Assembly: GCF_020283565.1 (NCBI RefSeq)
Contig: NC_060060.1
Location: 13,454,001 to 13,518,000 of the forward strand
Source of the DNA: Trifolium pratense
Lineage: Eukaryota; Streptophyta; Magnoliopsida; Fabales; Fabaceae
Direction of reading: 5' to 3'
Length of the DNA: 64,000 nucleotides
Part shown: positions 44,651-56,200 of the stretch, piece after piece
How positions within the stretch are numbered: position 1 is the stretch's first letter
Layout: every line of letters starts with the position of its first letter
Made by a program: the position numbers and the translations under genes
The notes under the pieces: generated by a model
What the model saw: only the letters and a program-made list of their open reading frames with translations
Told to the model about the DNA's origin: nothing
The model's database searches: none

Positions 44651-45430
44651 CATAGTTTTAAAAACCGGACCGGACGATCTGACCGGTCGGACCGGGAACC
44701 GGTGGGGTGGCCGGCTCGGTTAGTATGCAGAACCGGTTCTGCTTTAAAATTGTCGAAAACCGATGTGACCCGGCCGGGTCGATGGTTGAACCGAGAACCG
44801 GGTTAACCCGCACGTGTGAACCGGACCGGTTTGAAGAGGAAATCAATTATTTCAAAAAAATTCTAAATATGTTGCATATGGGAGTTGAACTCATGTCACT
44901 TGGATCCAGCAGCATCACTACTACCACTAGGCCACTCACATTTATGTGATATTCTAAATAACTGAAATATATTTAATACTACTATACTACTATATTAGTT
45001 ATAAAACACCATGGCATGTATTAATATTTTGTTCCTTATTATTTTTAATTTAATATATATTCATTGTTTTATTTTAATATAATATGTTAAATTATGTTTT
45101 TTTTTGGACTTTTAAATTATGTTGTTCTAATTAAAAATTATGATATAATAATACTTTTATTGACTAAATTATAATATTATACGGTTAGATATGTATAAAT
45201 AATGATGAAATGAAAAGCTTTTGTGTTTTTTCTTTTAAATATATGAAATTTTATTGAAAAAAGTTTGAAGGAAAATTTTTTTTTATTAAATTTTATTGTT
45301 ATGAAATTCTAGTTAATATATTTAAATTATTTATATAAGCCGGGTCAATAGTCATGCGGTCTGACCAGTGACCCACTGGTCTGACCAGTGAACTAGTGAC
45401 CTAGTGCCTTGACCGGGTCGATCATCGGTC
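44651..45430. mobile_element. DNA transposon-like repeat with ACCGGACCGG ends
   Basis: The left part (44651-44835) is dense in CCGG and ACCGG motifs starting TTTTAAAAACCGGACCGGAC. The right part (45341-45430) has GACCAGTGACCCACTGGTCT and GACCGGGTCGATCATCGGTC. AT-rich sequence lies between. The exact ends are not fixed. An ORF across it (PAGSMVEPRTGLTRTCEPD) is probably chance. Confidence 0.45.
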
Positions 45431-45824
45431 CGAATTTCGTGGCCACGTTTTGCTTTGCTGGCTCCCACTTTTTTCTCCTTTCTAGTTCAAATCTTTGCTC
45501 TATAAATACTCTTCGGTTATCACAATTTTATTCATTCCGATTTCACAATTCGAAATCTTCTTTCTTCTCTCTTGCTGCTTCAATTCTTACTCGAAAAAAA
45601 AAAAAATTCTTTTTTGTTGTTTCACAGAAAGTGGTTGTAGAGAACGGTATTTTCAGTGATTGGTTGTTTTATCCTGGGACTTCACGGTTGCTAGTCTACC
45701 TTGCACAATTTGGGTAGTGCCGTGAAACGTCTTAAAGAAAGTGTATCGAACCGCAACTCGGCCAGTAATTTCTTTGTTGCTTGTTTTTTATTCGAATTTT
45801 TCAAAACCGAAAAATAACAAATAT
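45431..45824. other. Flank of the inverted repeat
   Basis: CT-rich leader-like sequence (TTTCTTCTCTCTTGCTGC) followed by an A run at 45595-45606. It could be the promoter or leader side of a host gene fragment, but no coding frame was confirmed. Confidence 0.35.
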
Positions 45825-46590
45825 CAATCATTTCCTCCCAAAAACTCACCATTTCTTCTCTTATCCCCGCCCCAACCTCTTCCCCGGTGAGGTAGTTTCT
45901 CACCAATCTAATTTCATAGTTGTCCCTCGCTATGATCTTTAGTTAAGGCTAACGTGCAAAGGGTGAAACCGATTATAGTGGGAGACGAAGTTGTCGTCGA
46001 TTCCATCAACATCAACCGTAGGATCAAAATTTTATTAGAGAGGCAATCGAAGATAGCTTATCCTCTAGTGGCCTACTTAAACCATAAGTTCTCGTCTTCT
46101 CGATGGTAAATGACTTCAATCGGATTTCACACGTTCTTACCCGATTTTTGGTGGAAGCTGAATCTAATCGGATTCCATTCACAGTTGTTGTGAACAAAAC
46201 AGATCCACCGTTGTTGACAACAACTGTGAAGGAGTCCAATTGGATTCGGCTTCCACAAAAAAATGGGTAACGAACGGGTCGAATCCGATTGAAATCGTCC
46301 ATCGTCGAGAACTTGAAGGTTCAAGTGAGCCACTAAAAGATAAGCTATGTTTGATTGACTATTTATTGAAGTTTTAATCCTACCATTACGGTTGACATCG
46401 ATGGAATCAACGACAACCTCGTCTCCTACTATAATCGCTTTCACCCTCTACACGCTAACATTAAAGCTTGTAGCAAGGGACTTTGATGAAAATAGACTGG
46501 TGAGAAACCACCAAGCTGTATTCCTCATCGAGGGAGAGGTTGGGGCGAAGAGAAGAGAAAAAATGGTTAGTTTTTGAAAGTGAAGAATGT
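45825..46590. repeat. Large imperfect palindrome (inverted duplication) with two similar coding-like arms
   Basis: The centre is near 46206, with stem CACAGTTGTTGTGAACAA / TTGTTGACAACAACTGTG. The left arm runs outward to about 45825 and the right arm to about 46590. Both arms encode related peptides in outward-to-centre reading: PIIVGDEVVVDSINI at left (+) and AIIVGDEVVVDSIDVNRN at right (-). Arm identity is roughly 75-85% by eye. No terminal target duplication was seen. The unit looks like an inverted duplication of part of a gene. Confidence 0.8.
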
Positions 46591-47117
46591 GAGGGAGAGA
46601 GGCCGGTGGCGACTGAGAAGGGAAATTGCGAGAGTGCCCAAAATGTTCGGTTCATTCTTGTTCAAAAGGAGGGTTTTTTGAGTTGGTGGGAGTGAAGTGT
46701 GTTGGTTCATCTCTTTGGTATTGTGTAGTGTAGGTGCTGGTGGTTCTTTCTTCGTTAGCTGAACCTGTTTTTGGAGAGATTATGGTGGTTGTGAAGCTTT
46801 AAGGAATGGGGAGTGGTAGTTGGTGTTTTTATTGAGGGACAAGTTCATGGTGGTGTGTTGGGTTTTGATGGTTGTTTGTTTGTTTGTTTGTTTGTTGAAG
46901 ATGTTTATGGGTTGAAGAAGATGAACAGAAACATGATTCTGGAGTAGTATAGTGGTGAATATGTTTTTGTGTTTCTGCAACCTCTCAATTTTCTGTTTTG
47001 TTTTCTCCTCCCATTTTTTCTTTTACAATCTCTATTTTTTCTTCCCTATTCTTTTCTGCAGTGATTTCTAGAGTAAAAAGTGAACCCCTTCTTATGTGAA
47101 CTGGGATTTTGGATTCT
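46591..47117. other. Spacer, no supported gene
   Basis: GT-rich stretch with a (GTTT)n run at 46870-46893. No ORF of good composition. Confidence 0.4.
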
Positions 47118-47294
47118 GTGAAGTCGACTGCATGCAGTCAGTAGATTTGAACCGTCTGATCAAGATCAGACGGCTCAGATTTTAAGGTCAGATTTTAATT
47201 ATAAAATCTGATTTTAAAATCTGAACCGTCCGATCTTAATCGGACGGTTTATATGTAACCGACTGCACTGCAGTCAGTATATTTATGAATTCAC
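47118..47294. mobile_element. Palindromic MITE
   Basis: The inverted ends include GACTGCATGCAGTCAGTA / TACTGACTGCAGTGCAGTCG (right end read inward) and GATCAGACGG / CCGTCCGATC. The central part alternates AAAATCTGATTTT. It starts GTGAAGTC and ends GAATTCAC. No target duplication was fixed. Confidence 0.7.
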
Positions 47295-47819
47295 TGAATC
47301 CATATCCGTTTTTCCCTAATTTGTGTATCAAATTCAAATACCCTCTGTCCAGTGTTTGCTTCTCCCCAGCCTCTTCTACTTTCACTAATTTGACTCTGAC
47401 CTTTCTCTATTTTCTTATATGAAAAACAGAACAGCTCCGCTGTGATTCTGTGAAGCCTATCTTTTTTTTTTTTTTTTTTCTATTTAGAGCTCTAGTCTGG
47501 TCAAGCATAGCCTGATGGGTCAATTTTATCATGTGCTTGCTTATGTTATGGCTCAGGCAGGCTTATGGAGGATTTTGTCCTATTTCTTTTTGTTTCGAAA
47601 ACATATAATTTGGAGGCTCATAGGAAACCGGAACCAAAACATATAAATTGACATGTAAGTTTAATTTGAGGAAATTAATTTTTAAAAAAAGTTTTAATAC
47701 AATAGTATTTTACTTTTATTTATTCATCTTTGATTGGAAAAATTAAAAATATTGTAATTAAACTGTAATGTCTTCAATCCGTCATTGATCAATATTGTTG
47801 TTTCGACACATCTTTAACT
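47295..47819. other. AT-rich spacer
   Basis: A T run at 47461-47479. No gene was recognised. Confidence 0.35.
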
Positions 47820-48086
47820 CTTGTAGATATGTCTGATATGTGTCTAAGAAGAGTGTAAGCAAAGAAAAAATATTTTATTTTAGAACATTTGTGCGATATA
47901 TGTCATACGAGTGTCTAACGGGTATCGGACACTGATAAAAAAGTGTCACAGTAGAGGAAAAATTAAGTTTTTTTCGACACCGGTATGAGTTATCAGACAC
48001 GTGTCGTATGAGTGTCATATGAGGGTCGGACACCGACACGTATCAGACACGCCTAATCATAGAGGTGTTCGTGCTTCATAGATAAT
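47820..48086. mobile_element. Relic of the CCGACAC Mutator-like family
   Basis: Contains GGTCGGACACCGACACG and ends GTGCTTCATAG, identical in form to the right end of 5437-5594. The left end is lost or diverged. Confidence 0.55.
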
Positions 48087-48096
48087 AGACCATTGG

Positions 48097-48260
48097 ATTA
48101 TAAATGTTAAACGGTGCCCCGAGGCACTGGTTAAGGATGAAAAATAGTAATTTGACATTGGAGTTTGTGGAGTCCTCAAAAGTTTAAAAAGTATTATTTT
48201 CTTTTCAAAACTTTTTGTTTTTGGTTTCCTTAACCAGTGCCCTGGGGCACCAGTTAGCGT
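48097..48260. mobile_element. Second copy of the GTGCCCC palindromic MITE
   Basis: Opposed arms: ACGGTGCCCCGAGGCACTGG and CCAGTGCCCTGGGGCACCAG. It resembles the family at 36018-36201. The exact target duplication was not fixed. Confidence 0.6.
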
Positions 48261-49250
48261 GACTCTATAATTCATGTACAATGGTTTTTTTATTCATTCA
48301 ACACCACTTTTTCACTTTCACATCATTTTCTCTTTCTTCCACATAATCATTCAACATTCATTCAACTTTTACCCTCTCCGATAGTTTTTTCATTTAACAC
48401 TCTACCCCACCACTTTCTCTACCCCACCACTTTTTATTTCATATTCTTATTTAAATTTATATTTTTGTTTTTATGATTACATAAAATTACAATTATCTAT
48501 TAAAATTAAATTAAAATAACTAACACTTAACAATTTATTTTTTAATTTTTTGTAATAAAAACAAAATTTATTTAAATAATTTATAATACAAATAATCTTA
48601 ACTTAATTTAAAATACAACACACAAATAACGTAATTAGTACAATACAAATAATTTAAAATGCAATGCAACACACAATCAACGTAATTAGTACGATACACA
48701 CAAACAACATAATAATTATTGGGATCCATTTCACAAAAAAAAAAAAAGACTAATACTTTAAGATTAACACTATAGAAAGATAATAATAAGATTATTATAG
48801 TGAAAAAATCGATTTTTTTTCTGTGTCCAAATCAAATGAACCAAGTCTCTATTTATAGACAAAAAAATGATGAATTTTTGATAAAATAAAATAAAAAATT
48901 TACTACGAAATAATTGACCCCAAATAATAAGGATGAAATAAAAATCTAAAAATCACAACAACCAAGTTGCCAAGTGGAGGAAGGGTCTCACTCCCTCCCC
49001 CACCTTTCTTTGTTTCAACCGTGTTGAATCTTTTCAACTTGTTTAAATCTACATGTGCTTCAACACATACTTCAACAAGTTTATTGCCTCTATTCAACCG
49101 TTGAATCCTTCATTCAACAAGGCCATTGTACGTGGTCTAAGATAATATTTAAATTTAAAAGAAAGGGAGAAAAGTTGTTTGATGGTTGAAATGTGAAAAT
49201 TTAAGAAAATTGGGGAAAAACAAATTGAGAGGATTCATTCTCGTTTTTGG
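48261..49250. other. AT-rich spacer
   Basis: Low-complexity DNA with C-rich patches (ACCCCACCACTTT near 48410). Nothing gene-like. Confidence 0.4.
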
Positions 49251-49344
49251 TATATGTATAGTTTTTTTTAATTGTTCATGTATATTTGTTTTTTATTTGT
49301 GAATACATGTATAATTTTGTTGTACATTATTTTATCACCACTTA

Positions 49345-50764
49345 GTGTCTATTTGGTTTGGCGGTGAACTGCCCAAAACACACGTCCAGCCATTTACGCC
49401 GTGCTTTTCACTTGTTTGGTTCGCCCCTGGTAGACGTGCTTTTGTAGCTTAACGCACGTTTCACACGAAGCTGGTATAATGGTATTCCTAGCTTTTCATT
49501 ATGGCAGAATCAATTCTCATTTCCATGACATGGTTATTGACTATTTTGCCCTTTATAACTTGTCGATGGATGAGAATGTGATGATTTTCAACAACTGTTA
49601 TTATGGTGGCATCATATGAGTAAGGCACGAGTAATGAAGCAGTGGCAATGACAACGAGGTGAAAAAAAAACTCCACTATAAAATATTAATCAAAAAATAC
49701 ACATAAAAAAATATTATGTGTTTAATAAATATTTATATATAATACATTTAAAATGATAAATATCAGATTTTTTTTAGGTGCACTATCAGATTTTATTGAA
49801 TAGGTTTTTTTTACTAATCTTTGATTTATTTTATTAAATTTAAATAATTATCTATAATATAAATGAATTATATAGTTTTAATAACAATTAAAACTCATTT
49901 TGGTCATTACACATCTAAAAGTATTTTTTATCCAAACTACATAAATTGATAAGAATCACTTTTACATAAAGTTATCCAAACATAAATCAATTTTACTCAA
50001 CTCACTTTTAACCAAAATTAATTCTGTCAAACTCAATTTTTTTTTTTTTGGTAGAGAAAGAGGGCCGAAGCCCAAAAAGAAAAAGAAAACTATATGGTTA
50101 CACGAATGTTCCTAGGCATGCAAGCCTCAGAAATGTCATCAAAAAGGAGATTTGAGATCCCACTAGGAGGAGTCTCCATTACATGAATTTGGAAAGAATT
50201 TATAGAAAAGCTAAAATTAGCCAGCCAATCAGCACTTCTATTTCCCTCCCGCCATGTATGTTTGAACTGCACCTGCCAATTCAACTTCAAAAGCTCTTGA
50301 ATGCGACACACCAAAATAGGCGGTTTACCATTGATTTTCACGTTCCCCGTTATCATGTCTACCAAGATTTTTGAGTCACTTTCCACCTGAAGGTGGTGAA
50401 AACCATTTCTCCACGCGAGCTGCATACCCAAGTACATCCCCCACATCTCAGCACTAAGAGCATCACAAGTTCCAATTTTGCGAGAGTACCCTGTTAGCCA
50501 TCTTCCATTAGAGTCACGCAAGAGACCACCGCACCCAGCTAGCTCTAGAGTATCCTTATATGCTCCGTCACAATTAAGTTTAACCCACCCTTCTTGAGGT
50601 TTTTTCCAGCCTATGAAAACGGTGTTTCCATGGCTAATATTCATAGAATGGTGGTTACAATTGTCTATGGCTAATATTCATAAAACGGTGTTTCCATGGC
50701 TAATATTCCTTTGTCAAACTCAATTTTACTAAACTCAATTCTAATCGCCACTAAACCAAACACA
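49345..50764. mobile_element. Harbinger-like element with TTA target duplication
   Basis: TTA flanks both sides (49342-49344 and 50765-50767), and the uninterrupted site exists as CACTTAATGA in copy 1. The ends are related inverted repeats: GTGTCTATTTGGTTTGGCGG and, from the right, TGTGTTTGGTTTAGTGGCG. Without the nested LINE it is about 720 bp. No transposase. Confidence 0.75.
50025..50727 (-). mobile_element. 5'-truncated LINE 3' end with RNase H, nested in the Harbinger-like element
   Basis: Target duplication TGTCAAACTCAATTTT (50025-50040 and 50712-50727). A T run on the left is the poly(A) tail. The minus strand (50644-50090) encodes a 184-residue RNase H domain: VKLNCDGAYKDTLELAGCGG with the first acidic residue, SAEMWGMYLGMQLAW with the catalytic Glu, VESDSKILVDMI with the second Asp and REGNRSADWLAN at the end. 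It is the tail of a plant L1-like LINE with RNase H. A short duplication (GGCTAATATTCAT, twice) marks the 5' junction. Confidence 0.92.
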
Positions 50765-50899
50765 TTAATGATTTTGGTCCATTGTATGTTGATTTCTTGA
50801 ATCAAATTTCACTTTATGATCATAAAATGTGATGATCCATTAAAAAATATGTGCGTAAATTCGGTTAATGGAGATACCGCATTGAATATGAATATTTTT

Positions 50900-51242
50900 G
50901 GCTTAACTACACATTTGGTCCCTTATGTTTATTTTAGGTTTCAATTTGGTCCCTTACGTTTAAAAAGTATCAATTTGGTCCCTTATGTTTATTTTAAGTT
51001 TCAAGTTAGTCCTTTCCGTTAGTTTTGTCACTAACACCGTTTGAACAGTACACGTGTCAGCGTGTCCAAGTGCCACGTGTCAGTCCACGTATGCAAATTG
51101 ACTGCCACATGTGACAAAATTGACGGAAAGGACCAACTTGAAACCTAAAATAAACGTAAGGGACCAAATTGATACTTTTTAAACGTAAGGGACCAAATTG
51201 AAACCTAAAATAAACGTAAGGGACCAAATGTATAGTTAAGTC
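50900..51242. mobile_element. Foldback MITE with 9-bp target duplication
   Basis: AATATTTTT flanks both sides (50891-50899 and 51243-51251). The arms are near-perfect inverted repeats of about 110 bp (TTTGGTCCCTTATGTTTATT / AATAAACGTAAGGGACCAAA). It starts GGCTTAACTACAC and ends TATAGTTAAGTC. The centre holds CACGTGTCAGCGTGTCC. Confidence 0.92.
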
Positions 51243-51251
51243 AATATTTTT

Positions 51252-52164
51252 ATAGGAATTATAGTTCAAAATTGGGATTCGTCTTTTATTTACTTCAAAA
51301 TATTTTATAGTTATTAGACTACTTGATAACAAAAATGTTAACATGTAATAAATAATAGATAAGAGGAATTGAAAGAAGAAATTACATGATGAAAAGAATT
51401 GAAATCTCCCTGACAAAAGAAATTGAATGTATTTTCACACTTGATTCTTTGCTTGAACTCAGCTCTAATGAACCAATTTCACTCAAAATCGCGTAACCGT
51501 CGAACTGAGATGAAAAACTGCTCATATAGCAGAAACAGGGCAGCAGCTGCGTGTCACGCCCACTGCATCACGTTTCACGCAGGTTCAAATTGTCCTGCTG
51601 CGTGCCGCGCTGCTTGTTCTTGCGTTTCACGCAATACACAGGAACAAAATCGCCAAATTCATATCCTATTGTGTGGCACTCAGATCTTTTGGCGTGGAAC
51701 GTGAGAACAACATGGTCAACTAAACATCACAAATTACTATGTCACAAAACATCACAAATTTCACCTCTTCACGTGGAACAAGCTCTCTTCTATTTTCATG
51801 CAAATTCCTCTTCTTTAAGGGATTAAAACATCCAACCATCCTCTAAATTAAAATCTCTTGAATTATGTCAGTTTAAATGTGTAATAACGTAGTTATCATC
51901 ATCATTCACCTCCAAGAAAATATTTCAAATAGCAAAGTGATTAAACAATAAAAAAGATATTTCAATTTATACAATCATACAAGTTTTTTTAAAAAAAATT
52001 ATAAAATTATACGGTGTGTCTATGATTGATCGATATTGTCATAACTGCTCTAATAGGCAATTAAAATATGGTATTGGACATTGGACAAATTTTTATCAGG
52101 TTCAATAATTAAAGTGCAGATTGATCACACTCTAAATGGCGAATTGTGTTTAAGTTCGCACTCT
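51252..52164. other. Spacer with a GC-richer patch
   Basis: 51530-51770 has CGCCCACTGCATCACG and CGTGCCGCGCTGC patches that look like retroelement leader sequence. Small frames here (about 90 codons) are cysteine/histidine-rich and not trusted. Confidence 0.35.
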
Positions 52165-52490
52165 AATACCATCTCTAATGGTAGTACCTATTAGGTACTT
52201 ATTAGTTACTACCATTGGAGCAAAAGTCATTGAATACCTAGTAGGTACTGCTTCTCAGATAAGTACCCTCTCTCTCCTCATTATAATATATTTTTGTGGG
52301 ACCTACTTATAAAGATGTAGTAGTATTATTGATGAGATATAGAGTTATTAGTGAGACCGATTTAGAACTTTTTAAGAGGTGATGAGTTGGATGAATTGAG
52401 TACTTATTAGGTACTATTATTAAAAAATAATAAATGAGTGATGTGTACACGTGGGGATTGAGTACTTATTAGGTAGTACTAAGTAAGAAA
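52165..52490. mobile_element. Third MITE of the TACCTATTAGGTACT family
   Basis: AATGGTAGTACCTATTAGGT at the left end, AAGTACCCTCTCTCTCC inside and AACTTTTTAAGAGGTGATG near the right end match the copies at 35.5-36.0 kb. Confidence 0.65.
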
Positions 52491-53291
52491 TTGTGTTTCA
52501 TTTAGCACTTTAAGTAGCGAGTCACAATATTTTCTTACTTAAACACAACGTCCGTGACCCCTCCAAATGAAAAAAAATCGCATTATAGAATACGAATCGA
52601 CCAAATGTGATTGAAATTTTATATTAGTAAAGAATTAAACTAATAGGAATGTACCAAAATAAAATAAAATTAAACTAATAAGTATTATTAATGATACTTA
52701 TTTGATCATTATTATAATAGTTTTTTTTTAGTAGATTGAGGAAATGACAATCATCATTGAAAACTCAGACACAAGTGAAAGAGGTGAATTTTAAATCTCA
52801 ATCACAATGTCCTACTTAACAATTTCAATATTTTTATCGATCGAGTTAAAAATTTATTTTAATTTTGCTTAATTACAATTTTGATCCATATGTTTGTTTA
52901 CTCTCTCAAAATATTGGTCTCCCGATGTTGAAAGATGCTATGGATATTAAAAAAAAAAAAAAAAAACAAAGAAAGATGCAATGGATGATGAGAGTATGTT
53001 AAGCACATGACATGACATGACATGACATAAGTTGGATTGGATCTACTCGTATCGCATCGTATATTCAGACGAGACAACAATTGATAAGAAGAATAGAATA
53101 GAATAGTATCACGGCAACGTTTTCCACTTAACTTCTCTTCTCTCCTTATAAGTCATTTTTGACCCAACCACCTACTCTCTTGTTATTATTACCTTCGTTC
53201 TTCACACACGCTCCTTTTCTTTCTCGATCGATCTCAATCTCTTATTTTTCCTTCACACACACACACACCACGGTACTAACAAGATTTTACC
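52491..53291. promoter_or_regulatory. 5' region of the aconitase gene
   Basis: Contains GACATGACATGACATGACAT (about 53004-53028), a TCTCCTTATAAGTCATT segment (TATA-like, about 150 bp before the ATG) and a CT/CA-rich leader with (CA)n at about 53255-53270. ACCATGG surrounds the start. An A run lies at about 52951-52968. Confidence 0.5.
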
Positions 53292-56200
53292 ATGGGTAAG
53301 AACAGAGCGAGATCCTCTCACTCTTACATAACAACATCAACCTCTAACTAACTTTTTCTTCTTAATTCCAGATTCAATTTTCTCATTTCGCTTATTTATT
53401 TATTTATTTATTTGCCTGATTTTCAGCAACTCAAAATCCATTCAACAAAATATTGAAGACGTTGGAGAAACCCGCTGGTGGCGGTGAGTTTGGAAAATAC
53501 TACAGTTTACCAGCTCTCAACGATTCTAGAATCGGTCAGTGAGTCGCTCAATTTCATTTTCGCTTGTTTTATTATCCATTTTTCGATAATATAATACAAT
53601 TATATTGTAATCTTACTTTGTTGTATAATAAGTATAAGTGATGATGATATAATGTGAAAATAAATCTGGATTCAGTTATATATATGATCTGAACTTGTGA
53701 GGAAATGATGGTTAAATTTGTGTTTGTGTTGCAGATGCTCTACCTTACTCGATCAGGATACTTTTGGAATCTGCAATTCGTAACTGTGATGAGTTTCAAG
53801 TTAAGAGTGACGATGTTGAAAAAATTATTGATTGGAAGAATACTTCTCCCAAACTGGTGGAAATTCCGTTCAAGCCTGCTAGAGTGCTTCTGCAGGTAAG
53901 TAGCGTGAATATATATTGATGTTGGGGAGGTGGAGCGGTGTTCAACAATATTGCTTCTGTGGCATTCTTTCAATGTTAGTTGTATTTCGGGTATTGATTT
54001 TGCTTTTAATGTCATTATCAGGATTTTACCGGGGTTCCTGCTGTTGTTGACCTTGCCTGCATGCGAGATGCGATGAACAGACTTGGTGGTGATTCTAATA
54101 AAATTAATCCATTGGTAATCCAAATGCTGCTTAGTCGTGGATTTAAGATTGATATGTGGGTTTTTTCATTATTTAATTAGTTATGCACTAGGCATGTGTA
54201 ACAAATTCAAAATTGGTTACCTTCAGGTACCGGTAGATCTTGTCATTGATCACTCTGTTCAGGTTGATGTTGCAAGATCAGAAAATGCTGTTCAGGCAAA
54301 TATGGAACTTGAGTTCCAGAGGAACAAGGAAAGATTTGGTTTCCTCAAATGGGGTTCAAATGCGTTCAATAACATGCTCGTTGTTCCTCCTGGATCAGGA
54401 ATAGTCCATCAGGTTATTGCATAACTCAGTAAATAGCGAAGTGTGTGTGTGTGTGCGTGCGCGCCCGCGCGTGCATGTGCGTGTGATCTAATTCTGTAAT
54501 ATTTAATGCCTGGATTTTTATTTTTTTTTTAACTTGGTTCTTTATCCAGTAATTCCAGTTTGTATTCTTAATCAAGTTTTGCAAATTCAACTTTTGCAGG
54601 TCAATTTAGAATACCTTGGTAGAGTTGTGTTCAACACAAATGGTGTGCTTTATCCCGACAGCGTTGTCGGAACGGATTCGCACACAACTATGATTGATGG
54701 TTTGGGTGTTGCTGGGTGGGGTGTTGGTGGAATTGAAGCTGAAGCTGCAATGCTTGGCCAGGTAAAAATAATGTGTTACTGAGTTTTCAAATTACAGATT
54801 GTGATCTATTTATTTAATATATTCGAATAAGTATGTGTGGAAGTTTTTTACTTTCTTTTCTGCTAATTAGTATAATTATTTTCCTTTGCAGCCCATGAGC
54901 ATGGTCCTACCAGGTGTGGTTGGGTTCAAATTATCAGGCAAGCTACGAAGTGGTGTCACAGCTACTGACTTGGTGTTGACTGTTACTCAAATGCTAAGAA
55001 AGCATGGGGTTGTTGGCAAGTTTGTAGAGTTTTATGGTAAATACTAATTTATGCAACATATTTCTTCCTTTGTAGCATCATGTTCCTAGCTGATTAGTCT
55101 TTCCTAAGATAATAATTGTTTTTTACTTCCTTTATGCAGGCAAGGCATGAGTGAGCTGCCTTTGGCTGATCGTGCCACCATAGCAAACATGTCTCCTGAG
55201 TATGGTGCAACCATGGGATTCTTTCCTGTGGATCATGTCACTTTGCAATATTTGAAATTGACTGGAAGAAGCGACGAAACTGTACGTTAACACTTGTTTC
55301 ATGATATTTGGTTTTGCCTACATGTTCTTACATGTCTTCATTGCAGGTTTCTATGATAGAATCCTACTTACGAGCAAATAAGATGTTTGTAGACTACAGT
55401 GAGGTATATTATGCATATATTGTTTTTGGGGTGGTTGTATCTGAAATGTCTGAAAGAACCTGGTCTCACCGAGAGTTTGCTTTTTTGCATTGCAGCCCCA
55501 AGTGGAGAGAGTATACTCATCCTATCTGGAGCTCAATCTCGAGGATGTCGAACCATGCGTCTCAGGTCCAAAAAGGTAACGAACGAGTCTTCGTGTTTTC
55601 CACTTAAAGTAAGGGGGAAAAACTGTACTGTTCCATTTGTTTTGCATTACACACGTCTTCCCTTCTTAAAATATTGCACTTGAGATCATCTGGGTTTAAA
55701 AAATTACAAAACCACCACTAACTCTAAAAAGCTAATTTAGTGTTAACAAATTTGTTAAAATTGTCTATTCCTACCTTTGACCCTTGCCGGCTTGTTCAAT
55801 CATATTTTGAGAAAAATGAAGAACACGTCATTCGACTTAGCTGAGTTGAAGTTTAAATTTGACTACAAAACTTGTATAACCTACTAATTCAATTAAAAAT
55901 TAACAAATCTGTTACATTTGACAACGTTGTGGAGTTAGTTTAGGGTTTTATATGGAGGGTCTGTCGGTATATAGTCTGAAAGTTTAATTACAGTCAGTTT
56001 TTCATTGTGTAATCCTTGCTTTAAATTTTTTCAGGCCTCATGACCGTGTTACTTTGAAAGAAATGAAGGTAGATTGGCATGCCTGCCTCAACAATAAAGT
56101 TGGGTTTAAGGTATGAACTTCTGGAACCATGCATATTATTTTTAATGTCTAAATATAAAATGGCACAGCTTATTCGTAGCACCCATCATGATGCCTGAAT

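Larger units (their letters stand above)
49251..50840. repeat. Dispersed ~0.9-kb unit, copy 5, split by insertions
   Basis: 49255-49344 (TTGTTCATGTATATTTG onward) and 50768-50840 (ATGATTTTGGTCCATTG onward) are contiguous in copy 1 (20516-20660). The Harbinger-like element and its nested LINE lie between. Confidence 0.75.

Noticed and set aside
51423..51826. Two overlapping ~90-codon ORFs
   Set aside because: Cys/His-rich text arises from a GC-richer repeat patch. The frames lack splice or start support.
53740..54123. 127-codon minus-strand ORF
   Set aside because: It is a shadow of aconitase exons 3-4.
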